A stretch of DNA of 64,000 bases, taken from Allocoleopsis franciscana PCC 7113. Its GTDB lineage: Bacteria; Cyanobacteriota; Cyanobacteriia; Cyanobacteriales; Coleofasciculaceae. The notes beneath the pieces are model-generated. The model was not told where the DNA came from. It saw nothing but the letters and a program-made list of their open reading frames with translations, and made no database searches. The number at the start of each line of letters is the position of its first letter. Positions within the stretch are counted from its first letter, which is position 1. This document shows positions 1 to 9,126 of this stretch, one piece after another. The stretch lies in the NCBI RefSeq assembly GCF_000317515.1, contig NC_019738.1, positions 3,932,001 through 3,996,000 on the forward strand, written 5' to 3'. The translations under genes and the position numbers were made by a program.

Positions 1-396
1 GGCAGAAGAATCTTTCATCTATCTTCTGGCTTCGAGAGCCATTGGACAGTCACGACGGTAGAATCTAAATTCCCTATTTTTAGCTTTTTTTATAGAGGCA
101 ACTATTATTAGTTAAGCTTGTTAATTGATTATCTAAATTCAGTAGATATGAAAAAATGGTAGAGATGAATTTATATATAATTGCAAAATTAAATTTAATT
201 AAAACTAACCTTACGATAGAGGTTTATCCAGTGATTAGGGACAGTACGTTCTGCGTCACTAGAGATGATTCGGTTCAACCTATTTCCACGAAGATTCCCT
301 TGGGCATTGATCCATGCTCAGGTTTTCAACCGTATTCAGCACATAGATGTTAGCCTATAAGAAGAATTGTATTTCAAGCATACTACGTGTGATTTC
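1..396. other. Region upstream of mnmA, no supported gene
   Basis: AT-rich leader before mnmA. A 65-codon open frame at 156-353 has no recognisable family and no clear ribosome binding site, so I do not call it. No tRNA-like cloverleaf or strong terminator is visible. The first bases may be the tail of whatever lies to the left. Confidence 0.4.
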
Positions 397-1458
397 ATGA
401 ACAGAGTCGTCGTCGGCCTCTCTGGTGGAGTAGACAGTTCTGTCGCCGCCGCTACCCTACATCGTCAAGGATACGAAGTTGTTGGTCTAACCCTGTGGTT
501 AATGAAAGGGAAAGGTCAATGTTGCTCTGAGGGGATGGTCGATGCGGCGTTCATCTGTGAACAATTGGGGATTCCCCATCATATTGTGGATAGCCGCGAT
601 GTTTTTCAGCATTATATTGTGGATTATCTGGTATCGGGGTACGAGGCCGGAATCACGCCTTTGCCTTGTTCGCAGTGCAATCGGGCGGTGAAGTTTGGCC
701 CGATGCTGAGTTATGCTCGCGAACAATTGGGAATTGACCAAATTGCCACAGGTCACTACGCCCGAATTCAGTATGAGGCAACGAGCGCTCGCTATCAATT
801 GCTCAGAGCCGTGGACTTGACAAAAGACCAATCTTACTTTCTCTACGACTTAACTCAAGACCAGCTAGCGGGAACCGTCTTTCCCTTGGGAGAACTCAAG
901 AAAACAGAAACGCGACGCCTTGCGGCTGAATATAACCTCAAGACAGCCGATAAGCCAGAAAGCCAAGACTTATGCTTGATTGAATCTCATGGTTCTATGA
1001 AAGCCTTTCTGGACAAGTACATCAGCCAAAGCTCAGGTAATATTGTGGACGTGGATGGGAAGGTTTTAGGGCAGCATAACGGCATTCACCATTACACAAT
1101 TGGACAGCGTAAGGGCATTGGGATTGCGGCGGCTCAACCCTTGTATGTGATTGGCATAGACGCGGGACGGAACCAAGTGATTGTTGGCGATCGCACCCAT
1201 GCCACTCAGCCAGAATGTACAGTAGGACGAGTAAACTGGGTCTCGATCCCTGAACCCACAGCGCCTATTCGAGCGACCGCGCAAGTCCGCTATCGTTCCC
1301 CTGCTGTACCAGTGACTGTGATTCCTTTAGAAGGAAACCGCATGAAATTGGTCTTTGATGAGCCGCAATTTAGCGTCACCCCAGGACAAGCCGCTGTGTT
1401 GTACGAGGGCGATATCGTGCTCGGGGGTGGCATTATCGAACGACCGACGGCGGGTTAA
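397..1458 (+). CDS. mnmA: tRNA-specific 2-thiouridylase MnmA
   Basis: Catalyses ATP-dependent 2-thiolation of the wobble uridine (s2U34) in tRNAs for Lys, Glu and Gln, taking sulfur from a relay fed by cysteine desulfurase; cytoplasmic. The N-terminus has the PP-loop ATP pyrophosphatase motif SGGVDSS (residues 9-15). The two cysteines expected for catalysis are at C94 (in [11 protein letters not shown]) and C193 (in SQDLCLIE). The 353-aa length is normal. I start at ATG 397 because the PP-loop then lies directly behind the start; the upstream in-frame TTG at 367 would add ten unrelated residues. sat follows on the same strand after 135 bp, so the two sulfur-related genes are neighbours, though co-transcription is not shown. 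Confidence 0.95.
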   Translation: MNRVVVGLSGGVDSSVAAATLHRQGYEVVGLTLWLMKGKGQCCSEGMVDAAFICEQLGIPHHIVDSRDVFQHYIVDYLVSGYEAGITPLPCSQCNRAVKFGPMLSYAREQLGIDQIATGHYARIQYEATSARYQLLRAVDLTKDQSYFLYDLTQDQLAGTVFPLGELKKTETRRLAAEYNLKTADKPESQDLCLIESHGSMKAFLDKYISQSSGNIVDVDGKVLGQHNGIHHYTIGQRKGIGIAAAQPLYVIGIDAGRNQVIVGDRTHATQPECTVGRVNWVSIPEPTAPIRATAQVRYRSPAVPVTVIPLEGNRMKLVFDEPQFSVTPGQAAVLYEGDIVLGGGIIERPTAG

Positions 1459-1580
1459 AGTAACGGTTCCTAGGAGAGTTGGTCTTCCCCCAACAGAGAC
1501 TACTTCTCAGAGGAGGGCAACTATCAGTAAAATTGCCGTTGTATAGAAAGAAGATTAATTTGGAATTACAGTCTACGTAG

Positions 1581-1587
1581 AAAGGGG
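1581..1587 (+). promoter_or_regulatory. Ribosome binding site deciding the TTG start of sat
   Basis: AAAGGGG lies 6 bases before TTG 1594. No in-frame ATG occurs near the expected N-terminus, so this purine block supports the TTG start. Confidence 0.6.
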
Positions 1588-1593
1588 ATCATT

Positions 1594-2775
1594 TTGAGTC
1601 AGCATCCAGAGAGCATTGCCCCCCACGGCGGTCAGCTCATTCACCGTATTGCTTCGCACAACCAGCGGCATGAATTTTTAGATAAAGCCGACTTTCTCCC
1701 CAGAGTCCAACTCGACAAACGGGCAACCTCCGATTTAGAAATGATTGCCATTGGGGCATTTAGTCCCCTGATTGGCTTCATGGAGCAAGCCGACTACGAC
1801 ACAGTGGTTGAGACGATGCGGCTAGCCAACGGTTTGCCTTGGTCAATTCCGGTCACACTGTCTGTGGATGAGGCCGTAGCAGAACCGTTAAAAGAAGGCA
1901 GTTTGGTACGTTTGGATGACCCGAACGGGAACTTTGTTGGTGTTTTAGAGCTGACTCAGAAGTATCGTTACGACAAAGTTCGGGAAGCGGTGAATGTTTA
2001 CCGCACCGATGAGGAAGAACACCCTGGGGTTAAAGTCGTTTATGAGCAGGGAGACGTTAATTTAGCAGGCCCGGTTTGGTTGTTGCAACGCGACCATCAT
2101 CCCCAGTTTCCCACGTACCAAATTGACCCCGCGAAGTCTCGTGCCCTGTTTCAAGAAAAGGGCTGGAAAACAGTCGTCGGATTCCAGACCCGCAATCCCA
2201 TCCACAGAGCACACGAATACATCATCAAGTGTGCCCTAGAAACCGTAGATGGTCTGTTCCTGCATCCCCTTGTCGGTGCCACCAAGAGTGACGATATCTC
2301 CGCTGAGGTGCGGATGCGCTGCTACGAGATTATGCTGGAACTTTACTTTCCAGAAACTCGTGTGATTCTGGCGATTAATCCAGCGGCTATGCGCTATGCC
2401 GGACCCAGAGAAGCAATTTTCCACGCTCTGATTCGTAAGAATTATGGCTGTACTCACTTCATTGTGGGGCGCGACCATGCCGGTGTGGGTGATTATTATG
2501 GCACCTACGATGCCCAGCACATCTTTGATGAGTATGAGTTAGGTGAACTGGGAATCGTGCCGATGAAGTTTGAACATGCCTTCTACTGCAAGCGTACTGA
2601 GCAGATGGCAACCACGAAAACTAGCCCATCGAGACCGGAAGAGCGGGTTCATCTATCCGGAACGAAAGTCCGGGAGATGTTGCGTCGGGGCGAGTTGCCA
2701 CCGCCAGAGTTTTCACGCCCTGCTGTCGCCGCCGAATTGGCAAGAGCGATGAATATTACCAATTATGAGATTTGA
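1594..2775 (+). CDS. sat: Sulfate adenylyltransferase (ATP sulfurylase)
   Basis: Makes adenosine 5'-phosphosulfate and pyrophosphate from sulfate and ATP, the first step of assimilatory sulfate reduction; cytoplasmic. The protein is 393 aa, the usual length of the single-domain form, and shows the nucleotide-binding motifs [13 protein letters not shown] (near residue 199) and [12 protein letters not shown] (near residue 297). No APS-kinase domain is fused to it. Translation starts at TTG 1594, supported by a good Shine-Dalgarno. mnmA is immediately upstream on the same strand; the caspase-like gene downstream is separated by 154 bp. Confidence 0.95.
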   Translation: MSQHPESIAPHGGQLIHRIASHNQRHEFLDKADFLPRVQLDKRATSDLEMIAIGAFSPLIGFMEQADYDTVVETMRLANGLPWSIPVTLSVDEAVAEPLKEGSLVRLDDPNGNFVGVLELTQKYRYDKVREAVNVYRTDEEEHPGVKVVYEQGDVNLAGPVWLLQRDHHPQFPTYQIDPAKSRALFQEKGWKTVVGFQTRNPIHRAHEYIIKCALETVDGLFLHPLVGATKSDDISAEVRMRCYEIMLELYFPETRVILAINPAAMRYAGPREAIFHALIRKNYGCTHFIVGRDHAGVGDYYGTYDAQHIFDEYELGELGIVPMKFEHAFYCKRTEQMATTKTSPSRPEERVHLSGTKVREMLRRGELPPPEFSRPAVAAELARAMNITNYEI

Positions 2776-2900
2776 TGGGTGCAGGATAGCCGTGCCACAG
2801 ATTTTTACTTCAGGTGTCATGATGTCAGTGCTTCCACCCACAATAAAAATCGATCTCCCCCCGATTTGCAATTCCCAATTCGACATTCCTGGTAGGCTGA

Positions 2901-2928
2901 TAGCTGATAGCTGATAGCTGATAGCTGA
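2901..2928. repeat. Heptamer tandem repeat TAGCTGA x4
   Basis: Four perfect copies of TAGCTGA run up to two bases before the ATG of the next gene, preceded by a degenerate fifth copy. The unit carries TAG and TGA, so it closes reading frames entering from upstream. It resembles the short tandemly repeated repetitive (STRR) heptamers known from cyanobacteria. Confidence 0.9.
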
Positions 2929-2929
2929 T

Positions 2930-5341
2930 ATGGGACTTAATCGGCGGACTTTTCTGCAAAAAGCTGGTTTGGGGCTAGCCATGCTGGGAGTGAGTGAGAC
3001 TGTACTATCACTCCTGGGTGATAAAAGCTTAGCCGTACCCGTGTTGGATCGCTATTTCCAAGCCTTGGCACAACCAAGCGGACGGAAGTTAGCGTTACTG
3101 GTGGGAATCAACCAGTATCCTCGGAACACGGCATTAACTGGTTGTGTCACGGATGTGGAACTGCAACGGGAACTGTTACTGCATCGATTTGGCTTCAAGC
3201 GTCAGGATATCTTGACGCTGACGGATAGCCAAGCGAGTCGGGAGAATATCGAAACCGCCTTTGTGGAGCATTTAATCGAGCAAGCGAAGGCCGGTGATGT
3301 TGTGGTGTTCCACTTCAGTGGCTATGGTAGCCGCGTCAAGATGGGTCAGGACGCTTCGGGCGATGACTCTATCCGCCTGCAAAATAGCCTCGTGCCAAGC
3401 GATGGGATCGTACAAACTAACGGCGCTTCGGTGGGGAACGATTTACTCGAAGACACCCTGATTTTGCTGCTGCGATCGCTACCGACAGACCACGTTACCA
3501 CCATCCTAGATACCAGCTACATCGCCTCAAGTCGCGTCCTGCAAGGCAATCTCCGTGTGCGGTCTTCCCCCAACCCACCCGCAGAAGCTCCGAGTCTCAA
3601 TGAGTTGGCGTTTCAAGAGCAAATCCGGCTTCGCACCAACCCCATCGGGGAAAAGCTGTTCAACACCATCAGCCCGAACCAAATGCCAGGAATTCTACTT
3701 GCCGCCGCAGGCCCCAGTGAACTGGCAACCGAGGTGCAATGGAATGGCTTTAGTGCAGGCTTATTTACCTACGCTCTTACTCAACATCTGTGGCAGGCTT
3801 CACCTGCAACAACGATTCAGATTAGCTTGAGTCGTGCGGCGGGAATGGTGAATCAAATGGTTGGAACAGAGCAACAGCCCCGCGTCATCCATCAAAAAAG
3901 CCAACAAAGTTCATTACTCGCCTATTACTTACCTCCCGATCCCAGCATCGGGGCGGATGGTGTCGTGACGGCAGTTGAAGAGAATGGCAGAACAGCACAG
4001 TTGTGGTTAGCAGGGCTTCCCGCAACCGTTCTGGAATACTACGGTTCCAATTCTATTGTCAACCTTTATCCGAATGGTTCACTTCCCTCCGTTGCTGGGG
4101 AAGGGGGGCAAGAGAGTTCTCCTGTGTCTCCTCCATCTCCCGCATCAGCACAACTGCAAATCCGCTCAAAAGAGGGGCTGACGGCAAAGGCACGAATTGT
4201 GGGTATCAGTGTGACGGATAATTCCCCACTCAAGGTTGGGCAGTTCGTACACGAAGCCGTTCGTCTCCTACCCCGCAATCTGGGTCTCACAATCGCTCTG
4301 GATGTGAGTCTAGAACGGATTGAGCGGGTGGATGCTACGAGTGCTTTTGCTGCTATTCCGCCTGTCTCATCGGTGGTGATTGCCGGAGAACAACCCGCTG
4401 ATTATGTGTTTGGCAAGGTGCCCTTATCTCCTGGGGCGGCACCTGTAGCCGCTAATGTCCCCGTGGATGTAGCCACAACACGCCCAGAGGGGATGGATAC
4501 ATTAGGACGGACGGGGGGCTATGGACTGTTCTATCTGGGTCGTGAACCCATTCGGAATACGGCAGGGGAAGCTGGAGAAGCTGTGAGGTCAGCGGTTAAT
4601 CGGCTGAACCCTAAGCTGGAAACCTTATTAGCCGCCAAGTTGTTGCGTTTAACGGTCAATGAAGGGTCTTCCCGGTTGGGCATCCGAGCATCCCTAGAGA
4701 TGGTTTCCCCTCAAGGAACCGTGGTGATGCAACGAGAAACCTGGCGGGCGTCTTCACCCTCTTCTTCTCCTGCAAAGGCATTTGCCAATAACAAGAAGAC
4801 TAGTGATTTGATTGCAAAGGCTGGAGAAGGAAATCTCCCCACCGTACCGATTGGCAGTCAGATCCAATATCGGTTGGAAAATTATAGCGATCGCCCAATT
4901 TATTTCATGCTAGTGGGCATGGATACCAGCGGCAATGCGATCGCGCTTTATCATAACCAAGTCTCTCAAAGTCCAGAGGACACAGAAAACAAACCCCCTC
5001 TCAACAATGCCTTGATTGCCCCTGGGGAAACTCTGACGCTGCCTCAATCTTCAGCGTCTAACTGGGTAATTCAAGAGCCACCAGGACTTGCAGAAATTCA
5101 ACTCATTTGCAGTCGAACACCCTTCACCAAAAGTCTCATGGCACTGGACTCGGCGCGGCGTAAAAGGGAAGGAGAACGCATCGGGGATTTATTTAATCCC
5201 TTGGAAGTCGCTCGCTCTGTGCTCCAAGATTTACACAATGCTAGTGCCGTTGCTCCAGAGTTGATTGGTACCACTTCCGATAGCTATGCATTGGATGTTA
5301 ATGCATGGGCTACTCTCAGTTTTATCTATCAGGTCGTCTGA
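2930..5341 (+). CDS. Metacaspase-like protein, Tyr/Ser dyad, Tat-type signal, DUF4384
   Basis: Caspase-fold (peptidase C14) protein of 803 aa. The N-terminus has a twin-arginine motif (NRRTFLQ, residues 4-10) followed by a hydrophobic stretch, so export by Tat is likely. The p20-like domain covers about residues 52-340 (KLALLVGINQYP). The position of the catalytic His reads Tyr132 (HFSGYGS) and that of the catalytic Cys reads Ser196 (DTSYIAS), so the His-Cys dyad is replaced by Tyr-Ser. Such YS variants are known among cyanobacterial metacaspase homologues and are not expected to be cysteine proteases. A DUF4384-like domain lies at about residues 615-760. Internal Ser/Pro-rich linkers join the parts. 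The start codon abuts the TAGCTGA array and no Shine-Dalgarno is visible. It converges with the cupin gene. Its substrate or partner is unknown. Confidence 0.85.
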   Translation: MGLNRRTFLQKAGLGLAMLGVSETVLSLLGDKSLAVPVLDRYFQALAQPSGRKLALLVGINQYPRNTALTGCVTDVELQRELLLHRFGFKRQDILTLTDSQASRENIETAFVEHLIEQAKAGDVVVFHFSGYGSRVKMGQDASGDDSIRLQNSLVPSDGIVQTNGASVGNDLLEDTLILLLRSLPTDHVTTILDTSYIASSRVLQGNLRVRSSPNPPAEAPSLNELAFQEQIRLRTNPIGEKLFNTISPNQMPGILLAAAGPSELATEVQWNGFSAGLFTYALTQHLWQASPATTIQISLSRAAGMVNQMVGTEQQPRVIHQKSQQSSLLAYYLPPDPSIGADGVVTAVEENGRTAQLWLAGLPATVLEYYGSNSIVNLYPNGSLPSVAGEGGQESSPVSPPSPASAQLQIRSKEGLTAKARIVGISVTDNSPLKVGQFVHEAVRLLPRNLGLTIALDVSLERIERVDATSAFAAIPPVSSVVIAGEQPADYVFGKVPLSPGAAPVAANVPVDVATTRPEGMDTLGRTGGYGLFYLGREPIRNTAGEAGEAVRSAVNRLNPKLETLLAAKLLRLTVNEGSSRLGIRASLEMVSPQGTVVMQRETWRASSPSSSPAKAFANNKKTSDLIAKAGEGNLPTVPIGSQIQYRLENYSDRPIYFMLVGMDTSGNAIALYHNQVSQSPEDTENKPPLNNALIAPGETLTLPQSSASNWVIQEPPGLAEIQLICSRTPFTKSLMALDSARRKREGERIGDLFNPLEVARSVLQDLHNASAVAPELIGTTSDSYALDVNAWATLSFIYQVV

Positions 5342-5372
5342 GACTTCGGGTTCAGGGTTCATCAGTTCACAA

Positions 5373-5861
5373 TTAGCCGAAGTACCCTCTCCATCCCTTC
5401 ACCATTTGCTCGGCGGCTGGGGTTCCTTCAGCCGGAAAACCGTCCAGAAACTCTTTATCCGTACTGGGATTATAGGGGCCTTCTTTGAGTTCGAGCATCA
5501 CCGTATCAGGACGCAGCACCACTAGGGTATGATAGACCCCCTCCGGCAGTTCAATCGCACGAGTCGATCCATTGGCACAGATGCGTTCGGTATGCAAAAT
5601 TTGAGCGCTCTCGTCAAAAATAATGATACCTATTTCTCCCTGAATCACCAGAAAAAACTCGAACCCATTCACCTGGGGGGGACGCTGATGTCGGTGGGGG
5701 CGGACGTAGGTTCCTGGTTGAAGCACGTTCAGGAATCGTTGAACTTTTTCGGAAGGTTCGTGAAAGTCGTAATTCTGCCGCTGTCGAGGACTGTGACGGG
5801 CTTGCTCGACGATAGTATGGAGTAATTCCTCGGTAAGGCGTTTGATCGGTAGCGATCGCAT
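5373..5861 (-). CDS. WbuC-family cupin-fold metalloprotein
   Basis: A 162-aa protein with a cupin barrel and an N-terminal helix. The pattern RPHRHQRPPQ (near residue 54) followed by GFEFFLVIQGEIGIIIFDE gives the two cupin motifs with probable metal-binding histidines; the later ELPEGVYHTLVVL provides the third histidine. It resembles WbuC-type cupins found beside polysaccharide genes in other bacteria, but no such genes are near here, so the substrate is unknown. It is convergent with the caspase-like gene (31-bp gap, no clear terminator). A HIP1 octamer overlaps its start region, and an insertion sequence lies upstream of its start. Confidence 0.8.
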   Translation of the reverse strand: MRSLPIKRLTEELLHTIVEQARHSPRQRQNYDFHEPSEKVQRFLNVLQPGTYVRPHRHQRPPQVNGFEFFLVIQGEIGIIIFDESAQILHTERICANGSTRAIELPEGVYHTLVVLRPDTVMLELKEGPYNPSTDKEFLDGFPAEGTPAAEQMVKGWRGYFG

Positions 5862-5991
5862 AGTAGATTTTCGATCTAATTTTTCATCTTTGGGATGGTA
5901 CCAAGGAAATCCGAAAAAGTAATCTCATCTACCGCATCTTTTCTGTGATATTGCACCTGTAGGGAGCGATTACAGCTTTTTGAGCGGTTTG

Positions 5992-5997
5992 TCACTC
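5992..5997. repeat. Left target-site duplication TCACTC
   Basis: Six bases directly outside the left inverted repeat of the insertion sequence, repeated at 7684-7689 directly outside the right one. Confidence 0.75.
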
Positions 5998-6015
5998 CTG
6001 GAGATTAGACTACGA
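5998..6015 (+). repeat. IS left terminal inverted repeat
   Basis: 18 bp matching the reverse complement of 7666-7683 at 17 positions. Confidence 0.85.
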
Positions 6016-6075
6016 CAAACTAACTCAGCGATAACAAAAGCTGAGAAAGAAGAACAGCCAGAGAAAAAATAGAGA

Positions 6076-7383
6076 TTAAGCAGCTTTTTTTGTCCGTTTT
6101 TTGTGTGGTGTTTTTCCTTTTTTCACTACTGGGTAACGAGTTTTTTTAGTACGTTTGTTCCCGGCTTGCCAACCCGGAGACTTTCCACGGGGTTTGGGAG
6201 AGACAGCCGGTGTGCCAATCTCCGGTAAAAGTAATGCGAACGACTCAGCCACCCGCCCAGGAGTTAAATTTGACAGGGGTTTTTGCCAAGGAAGGTGGTG
6301 TTGTGCCACCAAGTCTCTAGCTAACCATAATTCCCAAGTCAATATGGGCATTAAATCACTCCACCTTTCACATTGGCATGGAGTACTCAGTTGAGGAACT
6401 GTCCAATGTAATCGTTGTTTAAGAAAACGATACCAGTGGTCAACAGCAAAGCGACGTAAATATTGTCGCCAAATCTCAGGCAGGGGCAGCATTTCCTGAC
6501 CTACCCACACCAACCATAACGGTTGAGACTTTGAGTGTGATTGCTCCGGCAGGATACGTTCGACTAAAATTAATTGCATAGCAATTGAAGCACTACCAGA
6601 AAAATGCAGGTCTTGCCACATCCGGACTCGAAGTTGCCCAAACCTTGAGTCCTCAACTTCAACCATTTCAGTAGCTTCCCACCAAGTTGATGAGTCGTTG
6701 AGCTTAAATTTTTGACCATGTTTTCTGGGTCGTCCCTTACCTGTATAGGCAGGAGGTGCTGAGTATAAACAACGATTAGAACGAATCCTCATCAAAAAGT
6801 CGGCTTCTATCTGGGCTGTTTGATTGAGCAAGGAAGCATTGCCATATTCACTATCGAGTAAAATCATCGGACGTAGTGGCAAATACTTACAAGCTTGTTT
6901 GATTTGCCAAGCAGCTTTGCTAATCGGATTCTCCCAACTGGTAATCCGCTCATGTCTCAAAGGTAATGCCCAACTGCCCTTATGTTCGGGTATCCAAGCT
7001 ATGGTACTGTATCCTTGACCGATACTAATCGGTTTGTTGGAAGCGATCGCACTTGGCTGATGGCAGTAAGTACGGTCTTGCAATGTTGGTGAATGAACTC
7101 TTGCCCAAGCCGTATGATCTACGGCTAAAACGGGGCGCTCCTGCACTAGTATCTGTTTGATATACAGGCGCATTAACTTGTTGCGATTCGGTCTACAGTC
7201 TTGTAGAGCTTCATATATGCTCGGCCACTTCCGTCGAAAAAAGGGACTTAAAGAAAATTCAGCTAGGCTATAGACATTGCGAGTTGTGAGTACAGCATCA
7301 GTCAACTCAAAAGTAGCATCCTGCGCGAAGTTAATTAAGTCGTAAACTTGTTGGCGAAATTCTTGAAGTTGTTTATAGTTCAT
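6076..7383 (-). CDS. DDE transposase (NF041680-like)
   Basis: About 435 aa. Cut-and-paste type transposase with an RNase-H-fold core: first Asp in LAVDHTAWARV, second Asp in ILLDSEYGNAS, and a downstream region with a probable Glu. It resembles a transposase family common in cyanobacteria. The C-terminus is rich in Lys/Arg, as usual for DNA binding. I prefer the start MNYKQLQEFRQQ at 7383 over the upstream start at 7419 because the family typically begins with this sequence. The frame is uninterrupted. It is the only gene in the insertion sequence. Confidence 0.85.
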   Translation of the reverse strand: MNYKQLQEFRQQVYDLINFAQDATFELTDAVLTTRNVYSLAEFSLSPFFRRKWPSIYEALQDCRPNRNKLMRLYIKQILVQERPVLAVDHTAWARVHSPTLQDRTYCHQPSAIASNKPISIGQGYSTIAWIPEHKGSWALPLRHERITSWENPISKAAWQIKQACKYLPLRPMILLDSEYGNASLLNQTAQIEADFLMRIRSNRCLYSAPPAYTGKGRPRKHGQKFKLNDSSTWWEATEMVEVEDSRFGQLRVRMWQDLHFSGSASIAMQLILVERILPEQSHSKSQPLWLVWVGQEMLPLPEIWRQYLRRFAVDHWYRFLKQRLHWTVPQLSTPCQCERWSDLMPILTWELWLARDLVAQHHLPWQKPLSNLTPGRVAESFALLLPEIGTPAVSPKPRGKSPGWQAGNKRTKKTRYPVVKKGKTPHKKRTKKAA

Positions 7384-7665
7384 GCAGGGGAGAAATGATC
7401 GATTTTGGTTAATTATCATTTTCTCCCCTTTCCCATGACTTATACATGTCAGGTTGGATGCTCTTGATTAGGGTAGACACGGAAACACAGAACCGGAGAG
7501 ACACACGCGAGAGTTTTTGTTCTGGGCAATCATCCCGGCTTGAGCTTAAGTCTGTATCATTTCATGTCAGTTTCATTGCGCTGAGTTTTATTCGCGATTG
7601 GCACTCGCGAACTTGACTAATTTTTTTGCCGTAATTACTGCTTCTCTACTCGGCACTCCTTGCCA

Positions 7666-7683
7666 TCGTAGTCTAAACTCCAG
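7666..7683 (-). repeat. IS right terminal inverted repeat
   Basis: 18 bp; inverted match to 5998-6015 with one mismatch. Confidence 0.85.
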
Positions 7684-7689
7684 TCACTC
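7684..7689. repeat. Right target-site duplication TCACTC
   Basis: Identical to 5992-5997 and directly outside the right inverted repeat. Confidence 0.75.
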
Positions 7690-7736
7690 TTTGGCTCAAC
7701 TATGATTTGAGTACAGCCCGATAAGCAGAAAAAATC

Positions 7737-8708
7737 ATGAGTAAAAACAAACATTTACCCGAAGACAGGGAAGCACTTATTAATGGTGCAACTTACCCAG
7801 AGAGCAAAAAAACGCAACAAGCCGCCGAGAAAGCAACCACTTATGCGGCTAGCGTGACGGCACCCGAAACAGTCGTTGTGGACAAGCCGCCGCCAAAACC
7901 TAACTATCCCCTCTATCGAGTGCAACCTGGAGAGCGTATCTCCTTATCTGACATCGATCCCAATACCTCGGAGCATTACAGAAAAAAGAAAGAGGTGATG
8001 GTAGAACTAGAAAAACATCGCCAGCGAATTCGCAAGTTACAAGAGCGTTTGTATGCGGAGAACCAACGCAGCTTACTGATTGTGCTTCAAGCGATGGATA
8101 CTGGGGGCAAAGATGGCACCATTAAACACGTCTTTCGCGAAGTTAACCCTCAAGGTTGCCAAGTTTGGTCGTTTAAAATACCCAGTGATGAAGAAGCCAG
8201 CCACGATTTTCTCTGGCGCTACCACCATCGGGTACCCCAGCGTGGCATGATTACCATCTTTAACCGCGCTCACTACGAAGATGTTCTGGTTGTGCGTGTT
8301 CATGATTTAGTAAAAGAAGATGTATGGCAGCAGCGCTATCACATCATTAATGAATTTGAGCAAATGCTCACGCTCAGCAATATTACTGTTATCAAGTTTT
8401 TTCTGCATATTTCCAAAGACGAACAAAAGCGCCGCTTGGAGAGTCGATTGGAGAATCCGGACAAGCAATGGAAGTTTTCCAAAAATGACATTAAGGAGCG
8501 ACGATTGTGGGACGAATATCAGCAGGCATTTGAGGATGCGATTAGTAATTGCTCTACAGCTTATGCTCCTTGGTACGTTGTTCCAGCGAACAAGAAGTGG
8601 TATCGCAACCTAGTCGTCGCTCGCACGATCGCAGATACATTGGAGGCTATAAATCCTCAATATCCCAATGGAGAGAAGGGTTTGAAAAATATCGTCATTC
8701 CTGATTGA
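7737..8708 (+). CDS. ppk2: Polyphosphate kinase 2 family (polyphosphate:nucleotide phosphotransferase)
   Basis: Transfers phosphate between polyphosphate and nucleoside mono- or diphosphates; cytoplasmic. The 323-aa protein has an extra 55-aa N-terminal segment and then the PPK2 core: Walker A MDTGGKDGT (about 120-128), the lid/Walker B region with FNRAHYEDVLVVRVH (near 180-195), and PWYVVPANKKWYRN near the C-terminus. Which PPK2 class it belongs to, and thus AMP or ADP preference, cannot be settled by eye. The insertion sequence ends 53 bp before this ATG, so the native promoter has probably been displaced or replaced. An imperfect hairpin lies 30 bp after the stop codon. Confidence 0.9.
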   Translation: MSKNKHLPEDREALINGATYPESKKTQQAAEKATTYAASVTAPETVVVDKPPPKPNYPLYRVQPGERISLSDIDPNTSEHYRKKKEVMVELEKHRQRIRKLQERLYAENQRSLLIVLQAMDTGGKDGTIKHVFREVNPQGCQVWSFKIPSDEEASHDFLWRYHHRVPQRGMITIFNRAHYEDVLVVRVHDLVKEDVWQQRYHIINEFEQMLTLSNITVIKFFLHISKDEQKRRLESRLENPDKQWKFSKNDIKERRLWDEYQQAFEDAISNCSTAYAPWYVVPANKKWYRNLVVARTIADTLEAINPQYPNGEKGLKNIVIPD

Positions 8709-8738
8709 ATTCAAACACTCAATCCTTAGTAAAAAGAA

Positions 8739-8767
8739 ACCCCATTGGTGAGGATAGCCAATAGGGT
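8739..8767 (+). terminator. Hairpin after ppk2
   Basis: ACCC(C)ATTGG pairs with CCAAT(A)GGGT across a 10-base loop, giving nine base pairs and one mismatch. No U-run follows, so a role in termination or mRNA stability is only inferred. Confidence 0.4.
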
Positions 8768-9126
8768 CGAGAACTCTGTGTTGCATCTATTTAGAACATA
8801 GCGGAGGAAGGTAGACCCATAATCTCTCCGAAGTAAGATGCAAGCGCAGGCTCTAAAATTTGACATCTAAGCTCTCAAATTCTTGAATTACTCCCAAAGA
8901 TAGACCCAAAGCATTCCTGATGGCTCAATTTTTTCTAGAAGAGTGAAAAGTGGCGGTTGCCCTTGCCAGGATGAGCAAAACAAAGCGGTGTGTCGCCAAT
9001 AGCCAGAAAGGCGCGATTATGTTGTCTTGGCAGCGCCCAAGGTAAAGACTCGCCTATTATCACGCTCTATCAACTGGGGCGCGGTAACATTCTTCACTCT
9101 TGCTGACTTGTGGGAGACGAATCGCC
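8768..9126. other. Intergenic stretch, no gene seen
   Basis: About 360 bp between the ppk2 hairpin and the Uma2 gene. I find no convincing open frame, RNA gene or repeat in it. Confidence 0.4.

Larger units (their letters stand above)
5998..7683 (-). mobile_element. Intact insertion sequence, 1686 bp
   Basis: Bounded by 18-bp terminal inverted repeats: CTGGAGATTAGACTACGA at 5998-6015 and, inverted, CTGGAGTTTAGACTACGA at 7666-7683, with one mismatch. Both ends are flanked by TCACTC, a 6-bp direct repeat that fits a target-site duplication. The element contains one DDE-type transposase gene on the minus strand and about 260 bp of non-coding DNA inside its right end. I see the ends directly; the IS family is not assigned with certainty. 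Intact ends and open frame suggest recent insertion. Confidence 0.85.

Noticed and set aside
156-353. 65-codon open frame before mnmA
   Set aside because: No family, no Shine-Dalgarno, and high A+T that favours chance frames.
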